Shown one piece after another: positions 1 to 5,891 of a stretch of 8,487 bases of DNA. This DNA is from Candidatus Equimonas enterica. GTDB lineage: Bacteria; Bacteroidota; Bacteroidia; Bacteroidales; Bacteroidaceae. The stretch lies in the NCBI GenBank assembly GCA_018066225.1, contig JAGHRU010000209.1:1-8487 (forward strand), given 5' to 3'. Under the pieces are notes generated by a model, which ran no database searches, was not told where the DNA came from, and was given only the letters and a program-made list of their open reading frames with translations. Within the stretch, counting starts at the first letter, position 1, and each line of letters opens with the position of its first letter. The position numbers and the translations under genes are program-made.

Positions 1-51
1 GATGAGCGTGAAGCACACGGTTGCAAGGAGAAGTCTAATCTTGCGTAGCAT
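1..51 (-). CDS. 5' end of an exported or membrane protein gene (partial, runs off window)
   Basis: On the minus strand an ATG at 51-49 opens a frame of 17 codons that leaves the window at base 1. It reads MLRKIRLLLATVCFTLI. The basic n-region (RKIR) followed by an unbroken hydrophobic stretch is what a signal peptide or first membrane helix looks like, so the product probably enters or crosses the inner membrane. No other ATG start is seen between this one and the end of the upstream gene at 122. It lies 70 bases downstream of the GNAT-B3/B4 gene on the same strand, with no TAnnTTTG promoter element in the gap, so the two may be co-transcribed. The family cannot be identified from 17 residues. 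Confidence 0.6.
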   Translation of the reverse strand, partial: MLRKIRLLLATVCFTLI

Positions 52-90
52 AGGCGTTGAAGGTAGTGAGGTGATGATATTATAGGTAAC

Positions 91-109
91 GCGCGCTCGT
101 GCGCGCGAG
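91..109 (-). other. GC-rich stem-loop between two minus-strand genes
   Basis: GCGCGC at 91-96 and GCGCGC at 101-106 can pair around a four-base loop. An alternative pairing uses CTCG at 96-99 and CGAG at 106-109. It lies just past the stop of the fusion gene (122-124). On the minus strand it is followed by GTTACCTATAATA, which has no U-tract, so it is at best a weak terminator or an RNA-processing or stabilising stem. The self-complementary GC run could also be chance in GC-rich DNA. Confidence 0.3.
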
Positions 110-121
110 ACGGTGTCGTGG

Positions 122-1390
122 TTAGTAGTAGGCTACGGTGCAGACGCGGCTCTCGGCGTACTGATAGAGCAGGCGGCAGGTGTAGCGCACGGCGGCCTCG
201 ACGCGGCTGCGGTCGCCGTCGTAGCCGTTGATGAAGCAGCAGAGGTGGCGTGTCGCGGCCGAGAGCATGGTGTGGGTGCTGTCGGAGGTAGGCGTGGCGA
301 TGGCGCGTGTGCCCTGTGCGTCGCGATAGACGGGCAGGCAGGCGATGTTGAGTGCGCCACGCCCGATGCCTTCGTAGGCTTCGCCTTCACGCCCGATGCC
401 GAGCACCACTTTCGCCCCTTGCATCTTGTCGGCATCCAGCAGCCCTGTGCTGTAGCCGTAGGCGATGGAGACGAGGTTGCCCAAATCGACGATGGTATCG
501 ACGCTATACAGGTCTTTGCCTTGCAGCAACCGTCGGCAGAGTTGCTCACACGACGGACGGTAGCGCGAAGGGTCCTTACCAGCGGCCTTGTAGGCGGCGC
601 GGGTGGCGGCGATGCCCGGGTGCGACTTGATGGTCTCCGTGGTGTAGTCGCGGCGCAGCGTTGCGCCAGCGGCGACGATGTCGGCCCATAGTGCAGGCGA
701 TGTGGGACTGTTCGTGACCTCGGCGGTGATGACTGCGCCCACGAAATGGGGGCACGCCGCATCGAAATCGCCGTCGCGCTCCACGCAGAGGGCGGCTGCG
801 GCGGTGATGGGCTTGGCCATACGGCAGAAGGTGTGGCCGAAGAGGCAGATGCTGCTGCCGTCGTTGTGGTAGCCGAGACGCTCGTAGAGCCGCTGGGCGG
901 CCGCGTTGTCGGGAGCGACGGCCAGAGCCATGGTGTTCACTTCGGCTGCTGCTGCGGCGGCCTGCTGCTCGGCGTGGCGCAAGAGCGCGGTGGCGACGCC
1001 TTGTCCGCGATGTGACGGGCTGACGGCGAGGGAGTCGCAGTAGTATTCGCCGGCGTGGGTCTCGATGTCGTTGTGCATAGGCGCGGGCTGCCCCATGAGA
1101 GCAGACAGGAGCGCGAAAGTCACGTCGCGCAGCGGCTCATACAGCGCGCCGTCGTAGGCCGTGAGTGAGCCTACCGCTGTGCCATCGGCGGCTTCGGCGA
1201 TGGTGGTGTGGCGGTAACTATACAGCGTGTCGTCGCGGCCACAAATCTGGGTCATGGCTTGCAGCAACTGGCCTGTCGCGTCTTCGGGCGCAGCGGCAGA
1301 AGGGTCTGTGCCCCAAGCGGCCATGACATTGCGGGCGATGACGGGAGCGTCGAGCTTTGTGGCGGGACGAAGAAGCAGGGAAAGAGCCAT
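122..1390 (-). CDS. GNAT acetyltransferase fused to a B3/B4 (PheRS-beta-like tRNA editing) domain
   Basis: A 422-residue cytoplasmic protein with two domains. Residues about 1-190 form a GNAT N-acetyltransferase. The acetyl-CoA-binding motif A is at 121-137 (LAVSPSHRGQGVATALL, with R128-x-x-G131-x-A133). The late motif is at 156-174 (LAVAPDNAAAQRLYERLGY). Residues about 195-422 match the solo B3/B4 family, related to the editing domain of the phenylalanyl-tRNA synthetase beta subunit. The characteristic stretch is YRPSCEQLCRRLLQGKDLYS-VDTIVDLGNLVSI at 277-309, followed by a Gly-rich strand (VVLGIGREGE) and a late NGYDGDRSRVE segment. Known family roles are acetyl transfer to amines and binding or hydrolysis of mischarged aminoacyl-tRNA. 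Joining them suggests an aminoacyl-tRNA or amino-acid substrate, but that is inference. Met191 falls at the domain junction (ATG at 820-818), yet the frame is continuous, so this is a true fusion. The start is supported by a promoter about 20-30 bases upstream. Confidence 0.85.
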   Translation of the reverse strand: MALSLLLRPATKLDAPVIARNVMAAWGTDPSAAAPEDATGQLLQAMTQICGRDDTLYSYRHTTIAEAADGTAVGSLTAYDGALYEPLRDVTFALLSALMGQPAPMHNDIETHAGEYYCDSLAVSPSHRGQGVATALLRHAEQQAAAAAAEVNTMALAVAPDNAAAQRLYERLGYHNDGSSICLFGHTFCRMAKPITAAAALCVERDGDFDAACPHFVGAVITAEVTNSPTSPALWADIVAAGATLRRDYTTETIKSHPGIAATRAAYKAAGKDPSRYRPSCEQLCRRLLQGKDLYSVDTIVDLGNLVSIAYGYSTGLLDADKMQGAKVVLGIGREGEAYEGIGRGALNIACLPVYRDAQGTRAIATPTSDSTHTMLSAATRHLCCFINGYDGDRSRVEAAVRYTCRLLYQYAESRVCTVAYY

Positions 1391-1415
1391 AGGGCGGAAT
1401 ACTTATTTACGATGG

Positions 1416-1447
1416 CAAAGTTAATCATTTCCCGTGAGACAGAAAAA
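1416..1447 (-). promoter_or_regulatory. Bacteroides-type promoter for the GNAT-B3/B4 gene
   Basis: On the minus strand, bases 1423-1416 read TAACTTTG, an exact match to the Bacteroidota -7 element TAnnTTTG. About 20 bases upstream, bases 1447-1443 read TTTTT, a weak match to the -33 TTTG element. Transcription would begin near 1410, giving a leader of roughly 20 bases before the ATG at 1390. There is no Shine-Dalgarno sequence in that leader, as is usual in this phylum. Confidence 0.7.
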
Positions 1448-1596
1448 TGTTGCAGCCGTTTTTGTGTCGCTTTGGGCAAAAATTTTGACAAACCTCATCG
1501 GCGCATTTAGCGCGTCTGCGCACGGTGTTCAGCCGCTCTGCCATGCGAAATTTGCCGCTATGGGTAGTAAATGGGCGATGAAAGGCGTCTAAACTA

Positions 1597-1684
1597 TAAC
1601 GATCTGCCCTCGCCGTGCGCACGATAAGGGCAAGTCGTATGCACGACGTGGGCAGATGCGATGCACGATGAGGGCAGATGGTGC
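1597..1684. repeat. Array of four 22-bp repeat units (one inverted, three direct), GGGCAGA core
   Basis: Three direct units occupy 1619-1640, 1641-1662 and 1663-1684. Each starts with GCACG and carries GGGCAGA at unit positions 10-16 (the first has GGGCAAG). A fourth unit lies in inverse orientation at 1597-1618, head-to-head with the first direct unit, so the junction is the palindrome CGTGCGCACG (1614-1623). The inverted unit and the last direct unit can also pair as a long hairpin: 1602-1618 with 1663-1679, 15 of 17 positions. A second array of the same design is at 8327-8414. The array lies between divergent promoters, so it is not placed where a terminator is needed. Confidence 0.75.
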
Positions 1685-1726
1685 GCCCTGTGTGGGGGAT
1701 TTATGCCGCCAGTTTCTGCGTAAGTT

Positions 1727-1747
1727 TCTAACGACTAAGTCGTTAGA
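1727..1747. promoter_or_regulatory. Perfect 21-bp palindrome, candidate operator
   Basis: TCTAACGACT at 1727-1736 is mirrored exactly by AGTCGTTAGA at 1738-1747 around a single central A. A one-base centre makes RNA hairpin function less likely and suits a dimeric DNA-binding protein. It lies about 200 bases upstream of the operon promoter and about 305 bases upstream of the GNAT-B3/B4 promoter. The cognate regulator is unknown. The GntR protein of the operon is one candidate, but the distance from the promoter is large for a simple repressor site. Confidence 0.45.
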
Positions 1748-1895
1748 GCGGTGTCCTCTAACTGCGCGCTTTGTCCCCGCTCTCGATTGACATCGCAACG
1801 AAGGCACGCACAGCGCGTCAAAACTGCTGGACGCTTGACGGATTTCAGCCGACACGACCGAAATTTTGACCAATGATGTTAGCCGCCCGAAAGCC

Positions 1896-1909
1896 TTAAC
1901 GAAAGTTAA
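1896..1909. promoter_or_regulatory. TTAAC-GAAA-GTTAA inverted repeat upstream of the operon promoter
   Basis: Five-base arms TTAAC (1896-1900) and GTTAA (1905-1909) flank GAAA. The repeat ends 35 bases before the -33 element at 1945. Its position suits a regulator site for the operon, possibly the self-encoded GntR protein. Short AT-rich inverted repeats are common by chance, so support is weak. Confidence 0.25.
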
Positions 1910-1944
1910 ATAATGGCACTCACGCAAAAATAATTGGTGAAAAG

Positions 1945-1977
1945 TTTGGAGCGAATTGCTTGGGTGTACTATCTTTG
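1945..1977 (+). promoter_or_regulatory. Bacteroides-type promoter of the five-gene operon
   Basis: TTTG at 1945-1948 and TATCTTTG at 1970-1977 are separated by 21 bases. This is a full match to the Bacteroidota sigma-ABfr pattern of a TTTG -33 element and a TAnnTTTG -7 element. Transcription would start near 1982-1985, leaving a leader of about 36 bases. It places the upstream in-frame ATG at 1960 inside the promoter and so settles the ATPase start at 2020. No comparable element was seen before any later gene of the operon. Confidence 0.8.
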
Positions 1978-2019
1978 CAGTGCACTAATGAACTATTACA
2001 CCATAAAACCTCAAAAATA

Positions 2020-2859
2020 ATGATTAAAGTACAGTATCTCAACTTCGCCTATGGTGCTGCCTATCCTCCTGTATTCGAGGATTTTAACTTGGAGTTGCGC
2101 TCCGGTAGCATTGTAGGGCTTTTGGGCAAAAACGGCACGGGCAAATCGACATTGCTCTACCTCTTGGCAGGCATGTTGCTGCCCCAACGCGGTACAGTGG
2201 CAGTGAACGAACACCAGCCCGCCGAGCGTACGCCGCAATTCCTCTCAGAACTTTTCCTGGTGCCCGAGGAGTTTGAACTGCCCGAGGTGCCGCTGTCACG
2301 CTTCGTGGCACTTTACAGCCCGTACTATCCCAACTTCTCCTGCGAGGTGCTCGGAGAGTGTCTGCACGAGTTTGAGCTCACGCCCGATGTGCACCTCGCC
2401 CGCCTCTCCATGGGGCAGCGCAAGAAGGTCTTTATGAGCTTTGCCCTTGCTGCCCAGACGCGCTTGTTGCTGCTCGATGAGCCTACCAACGGCCTCGACA
2501 TCCCCTCCAAAGCGCAGTTTCGCAGCGTCATCTCGCGTCACATGAATGACGACCGCACCATCGTCATCAGCACCCATCAGGTGCGCGACGTGGAGATGCT
2601 CATCGACCACGTCGTGATGCTCTCGGGCACAGGACTGCTCCTGAGCGAGAGCGTGCAACGCCTGAGCGAATGCTTCGACTTCGCCGTGCGTCCTGCTGGC
2701 GACGACGTGAGCGATGCCCTCTATGCCGAGCCTACACTCTCGGGCACGGCAGTCATGACGCGCGGCACGGGACTTGGCGACACCCCTGTCAGCCTCGAGT
2801 TGCTCTTCAACGCGCTCTCCCACAATCCCAAGTTGCTTCAACCCGAAGCCTTGGTCTAA
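2020..2859 (+). CDS. ABC transporter ATP-binding protein
   Basis: A 279-residue cytoplasmic ATPase that would power the permease encoded at 4672. Counting from the ATG at 2020, Walker A is G36-KNGTGKST-44, the ABC signature is LSMGQ 129-133, Walker B is RLLLLDEP 148-155, the D-loop is GLD 158-160, and the switch histidine is H186 (ISTHQ). All ATP-handling motifs are present, so it should be active. The usual Q-loop glutamine is not evident: the equivalent stretch reads FLVPEEFELPE (79-89). Residues about 215-279 form a C-terminal extension beyond the core fold. A longer in-frame start at 1960 is rejected because it lies inside the promoter; the chosen ATG follows an A-rich stretch typical of this phylum. 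It is the first gene of the operon. The pairing with a GntR gene resembles Ytr-type transporters, but the substrate is unknown. Confidence 0.92.
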   Translation: MIKVQYLNFAYGAAYPPVFEDFNLELRSGSIVGLLGKNGTGKSTLLYLLAGMLLPQRGTVAVNEHQPAERTPQFLSELFLVPEEFELPEVPLSRFVALYSPYYPNFSCEVLGECLHEFELTPDVHLARLSMGQRKKVFMSFALAAQTRLLLLDEPTNGLDIPSKAQFRSVISRHMNDDRTIVISTHQVRDVEMLIDHVVMLSGTGLLLSESVQRLSECFDFAVRPAGDDVSDALYAEPTLSGTAVMTRGTGLGDTPVSLELLFNALSHNPKLLQPEALV

Positions 2860-2891
2860 CTTTCATTCTCCTAAAACCCCTTCCTTGACTT

Positions 2892-4667
2892 ATGAAAGAC
2901 TTTTGGAAACACGTCTTTGCCACCATCACTGGCATACTACTCATACCCGCTTTCTTCTTTGCCCTCAGCCTTCTTCTGCTGCTCGTCGGCCTGATCGTAG
3001 GTGCTGGCAGCCGCAGCGTGCCCGACGATAGCGTGCTGCGCATCCACCTCTCTGGCCCGATGGCCGAAAGCACCGTAGAGAGCACCCCCTTGCAGACCTT
3101 CATGGGCGCGACATTGGACGCGACGCAAGGGCTCGACGACATCAAGGCCGCTATCCGCGTCGCCGCAGACAACGACCACATCAAGGGCATCTACCTCGAA
3201 GCAGGCGAGCTTCAGGCCGACTTCGCTCAGCTCGAAGAACTCCGCGATGCCCTCGCCGCCTTCAAGAAGTCCAAGAAGTTTGTCGTGGCCTACGGCGACA
3301 CATACAGCCAGAGTGCCTACTACATCGCCTCCATAGCCGACCGCGTGATGCTCAACCCCTCTGGCCTGCTCGACTGGCACGGCTTGGCCTCGCAGCCCAT
3401 ATTCTTCACCGACCTTATGAAGAAGGTAGGCGTGAAGGCGCAGGTCTTCAAGGTCGGCACCTTCAAGAGTGCTGTCGAGCCTTTCATTCTGACAGAGATG
3501 TCCGACCCCAACCGACAGCAGGTCACGAGTTTCCTCACCGACATCTGGGGCACATTGACCAAGGATGTCGCGGCTTCGCGTAGTCTCTCTGCCGATAGTC
3601 TCAACGCCTATGCCGACACCTATATGATGCTCTCCGAAGCGACGCAGCACAAGGCCAAGCACATGGCTGACGACATCGCCTACATCGACTCCGTGCGCGT
3701 CGTGTTGCGCCAGATGGCCAAGGCCGACGCTGTAAATCTGGTGGAGGTTGAGGACGTTGCGCCGCTGGATAAGACCTTCTCCGAGAGCGGTTCCGACGGT
3801 ACTATCGCTATCTACTACGCAGAGGGTGACATCGTGGACGACGCCGACGGCCTCGCTATGGCCACAGACAACCAAATCGTCGGCAGCAAAGTGGTCAGCG
3901 ACCTCGATAAGTTGATGAACGACGACGACATCAAGGCCGTCGTGCTACGCATCAACTCTGGTGGCGGCAGCGCATACGCCAGCGAGCAGATGTGGCACGC
4001 CATACAGCAACTGCGCGCCAAGAAGCCCGTTGTCGTGTCGATGAGTGGCATGGCTGCCTCGGGTGGTTACTATATGTCGTGCGGCGCCAACTACATCTTC
4101 GCCGATCCCACGACGCTGACTGGCTCTATCGGCATCTTTGCCCTCCTGCCCGATGCTTCCGAACTGCTCAATGAGAAACTCGGCCTGCACTTCGACATCG
4201 TCAAGACCAACGCTTCTGCCGATTTCGGCGCACAAGGTCGTGCCTTCAATGCCGCCGAAGCCGATGCGCTGCAACAGCACATCAATCGCGGCTATCGCCT
4301 CTTCCTCAGCCGCGTAGCCGCAGGTCGCCACAAGACGGTGGAGCAAATCGATGCCATCGGACAGGGACGCGTGTGGACGGGTCGCCAAGCCCTCAAGCTC
4401 GGACTCGTCGATCGACTCGGCGGACTGGACGATGCTGTGGCCTATGCTGCCCAGTTGGCCAAAGCGAAAGACTATGGTGTGAGCCGCTTCCCCGAGCCCG
4501 AGCCTTGGTATGCTGCGCTGCTTGATGAGCCCCAGACGGACGACTACATCGAGCGCAAGGTGCAGCAGACGCTCGGCGCATACTATGAGCCGCTTCGCGT
4601 GCTCCGTGGTTTGAACAAGTATAACTGCGTACAGGCACGTTTGCCTTACGCCATCAACGTGAAATAG
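2892..4667 (+). CDS. sppA: Signal peptide peptidase SppA, 67K type (S49 serine protease)
   Basis: A 591-residue membrane-anchored protease, close to the roughly 618 residues of E. coli SppA. Residues about 8-38 are one hydrophobic anchor, with the rest expected in the periplasm. Two tandem S49 domains follow. The N-terminal one carries the general-base lysine K192 in VGTFKSAVEPF, equivalent to E. coli K209. The C-terminal one carries the nucleophile S390 in SGMAASGGYY, equivalent to E. coli S409. The 198-residue spacing is near the 200 of E. coli. INSGGGS (354-360) and LTGSIGIF (409-416) are further family signatures. The family degrades leftover signal peptides and other membrane-associated peptides as a bowl-shaped tetramer. 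The gene starts 32 bases after the ATPase stop and ends 4 bases before the permease start, so it is embedded in the ABC operon. That placement suggests a link to envelope stress or peptide handling, which is inference. Confidence 0.93.
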   Translation: MKDFWKHVFATITGILLIPAFFFALSLLLLLVGLIVGAGSRSVPDDSVLRIHLSGPMAESTVESTPLQTFMGATLDATQGLDDIKAAIRVAADNDHIKGIYLEAGELQADFAQLEELRDALAAFKKSKKFVVAYGDTYSQSAYYIASIADRVMLNPSGLLDWHGLASQPIFFTDLMKKVGVKAQVFKVGTFKSAVEPFILTEMSDPNRQQVTSFLTDIWGTLTKDVAASRSLSADSLNAYADTYMMLSEATQHKAKHMADDIAYIDSVRVVLRQMAKADAVNLVEVEDVAPLDKTFSESGSDGTIAIYYAEGDIVDDADGLAMATDNQIVGSKVVSDLDKLMNDDDIKAVVLRINSGGGSAYASEQMWHAIQQLRAKKPVVVSMSGMAASGGYYMSCGANYIFADPTTLTGSIGIFALLPDASELLNEKLGLHFDIVKTNASADFGAQGRAFNAAEADALQQHINRGYRLFLSRVAAGRHKTVEQIDAIGQGRVWTGRQALKLGLVDRLGGLDDAVAYAAQLAKAKDYGVSRFPEPEPWYAALLDEPQTDDYIERKVQQTLGAYYEPLRVLRGLNKYNCVQARLPYAINVK

Positions 4668-4671
4668 CCCT

Positions 4672-5520
4672 ATGAACAGCAAATTCTCTTTCTCGCGTGT
4701 GTGGCAACTCCTGCGCACCGACGTGATAGGCAATCCCCGCTACTATTCCCGCCATGCCCTCTCTCTGCTGCTGGCGCAGGTGTTGATTATTATCTTGCCC
4801 AACCTTGGCGTACTCTTATCTGCTGGTGTGGATGGCACGAGTGCGCCTGCCCTTTGGAAGTGTGGTACGGCCGAACTGCTCGCCTTTGGCTTCTTCTTCT
4901 ACATCTTCCTTATGGTGAGTGCCGTGTGCCGCCCTATGCGTAGCAAGATGCAGCGCACCACGATGCTGGCCATTCCTGCATTGATGAGCGAGAAGTTTAC
5001 GGCGCGTGTGCTGCTCTGCACCGTTGGCGCAGTGCTACTCTATGCTGCGCTCATCCCCGTCAGCGATATCTTGGCCAATTGCATCTTCTACGTGTTTTCG
5101 CAAAGCCACCAGTGGATGGGCATGCTGACGCCGTATTTTTACAAGACATTGCTCTTGGGCAGTGACGGAAAAGCAGATTTGTTTGTAATGGGGCAGGTAA
5201 TGGCTTGCCTCTGCGTGGTCAGTTTCTTCTTCTTCAACTACGCCTTCTATCTGCTCGCGTCGGCGTTGTTTCGCAAGGCACCGGCCGTGATGGCTTTGCT
5301 CATACAGATTGTGGTGGGTATCATCTTGGCCATCGTGCTGACCTATGCGGACACTTTGATTGCCTTCTATGACGACTTCGTAGTTACGCATAGCAATGTG
5401 CAGTATTACCAATTGATGATTTTCGTGGTGCTGTTGGGGCTTACCATCCTCGAAGTCTGGTGGGCTTACCGACTCTTTAAGGGCATCACCGTCATCAAAA
5501 CCCGTAAGATAGGCTTATGA
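4672..5520 (+). CDS. ABC-2-like transporter permease, six membrane helices
   Basis: A 282-residue integral membrane protein with hydrophobic segments at about 29-51, 68-86, 112-141, 172-198, 203-224 and 246-268. This suits an ABC-2-type permease half that would dimerise and bind the ATPase encoded at 2020. The cytoplasmic loop at 96-113 (TTMLAIPALMSEKFTARVLL region) resembles the conserved LPA-x-x-x-EKF loop of small ABC-2 permeases in Bacteroidota. No signal peptide or soluble domain is present; a roughly 30-residue loop at 142-171 is the largest segment outside the membrane. It begins 4 bases after sppA and its TGA overlaps the ATG of the GntR gene by 4 bases (ATGA), so translation is probably coupled. 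The substrate and direction of transport cannot be read from the sequence. Confidence 0.85.
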   Translation: MNSKFSFSRVWQLLRTDVIGNPRYYSRHALSLLLAQVLIIILPNLGVLLSAGVDGTSAPALWKCGTAELLAFGFFFYIFLMVSAVCRPMRSKMQRTTMLAIPALMSEKFTARVLLCTVGAVLLYAALIPVSDILANCIFYVFSQSHQWMGMLTPYFYKTLLLGSDGKADLFVMGQVMACLCVVSFFFFNYAFYLLASALFRKAPAVMALLIQIVVGIILAIVLTYADTLIAFYDDFVVTHSNVQYYQLMIFVVLLGLTILEVWWAYRLFKGITVIKTRKIGL

Positions 5521-5891
5521 ACTTCACCGAAGGATTACCCATATATGTGCAGATAGCAGGCCGCCTTTGCGACGAGATATTGTGCGGGCATTACCCCCCG
5601 GAAAGCCGTGTACCCAGTACGCGTGAATACAGCGCACTGCTCGGCGTCAATGTCAATACGGTGGTGAAGAGTTATGACCTGCTCTCACAGCGTGGTGTGC
5701 TCTACAACAAGCGTGGCTTGGGCTGCTTTGTCGCCACCGATGCTCCCGAGCGCATCATGGCGCAGCGCAAAGCCGACTTCTTGGAGAAGCACCTTGCAGA
5801 GACTGCACGCGAGATGACCGTGCTCGGCATCTCACTCGACGAACTCAATCAACATATCAAACAATACTTACACCAACATGAAACACTGTAA
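5517..5891 (+). CDS. GntR-family transcriptional regulator, short YtrA-like type
   Basis: A 124-residue DNA-binding protein. Residues about 5-75 form the GntR winged helix. PIYVQIAGRLCDEILCG starts the first helix, RVPSTREYSALLGVNVNTVV (46-65 region) holds the helix-turn-helix with the typical PSTR, and GVLYNKRGLGCFV is the wing. Only about 50 residues follow, mostly helical and charged. This is the short tail of the YtrA subfamily, which dimerises and lacks a large ligand-binding domain. YtrA-type proteins usually repress their own ABC operons, so autoregulation through the promoter at 1945-1977 is the likely role; the sites at 1896-1909 or 1727-1747 are candidate operators. The gene overlaps the permease gene by 4 bases and the outer-membrane gene by 14 bases, tying regulator and target synthesis together. 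Confidence 0.9.
   Translation: MNFTEGLPIYVQIAGRLCDEILCGHYPPESRVPSTREYSALLGVNVNTVVKSYDLLSQRGVLYNKRGLGCFVATDAPERIMAQRKADFLEKHLAETAREMTVLGISLDELNQHIKQYLHQHETL

Larger units (their letters stand above)
1391..2019. other. Divergent intergenic region with repeats and promoters
   Basis: This 629-base stretch separates the minus-strand GNAT-B3/B4 gene from the plus-strand operon. It holds the two outward-facing promoters (1416-1447 minus, 1945-1977 plus), an 88-base array of 22-base repeats (1597-1684), a 21-base palindrome (1727-1747), and a TTAAC-GAAA-GTTAA stem (1896-1909). AAATTTTGAC occurs twice, near 1481 and 1861. No convincing protein gene is present. The 112-codon minus frame 1589-1927 crosses the repeat array and has low-complexity Arg/Ser/Ala-rich composition. 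The rest of 1440-1596 and 1750-1890 shows nothing I can name. Confidence 0.7.

Noticed and set aside
113..691. A 192-codon plus-strand frame opposite the GNAT-B3/B4 gene
   Set aside because: Low-complexity Ala/Val/Gly shadow; the minus strand carries clear domain motifs and a promoter.
1597..1684. A CRISPR array
   Set aside because: The units are contiguous without unique spacers, diverged, and partly inverted, which does not suit CRISPR repeats.
1589..1927. A 112-codon minus-strand frame in the divergent region
   Set aside because: It crosses the repeat array and palindrome and has no recognisable motif. A TATTTTTG at 1932-1925 resembles a -7 element but has no -33 partner and overlaps the proposed start.
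1960..2019. A 20-residue N-terminal extension of the ATPase from an ATG at 1960
   Set aside because: The ATG lies between the -33 and -7 promoter elements, so it would not be in the transcript. The ATPase fold starts naturally at MIKVQYLNF.
2937..3875. A 312-codon antisense frame inside sppA
   Set aside because: Val/Gly/His-rich shadow translation of the S49 gene with no motif of its own.
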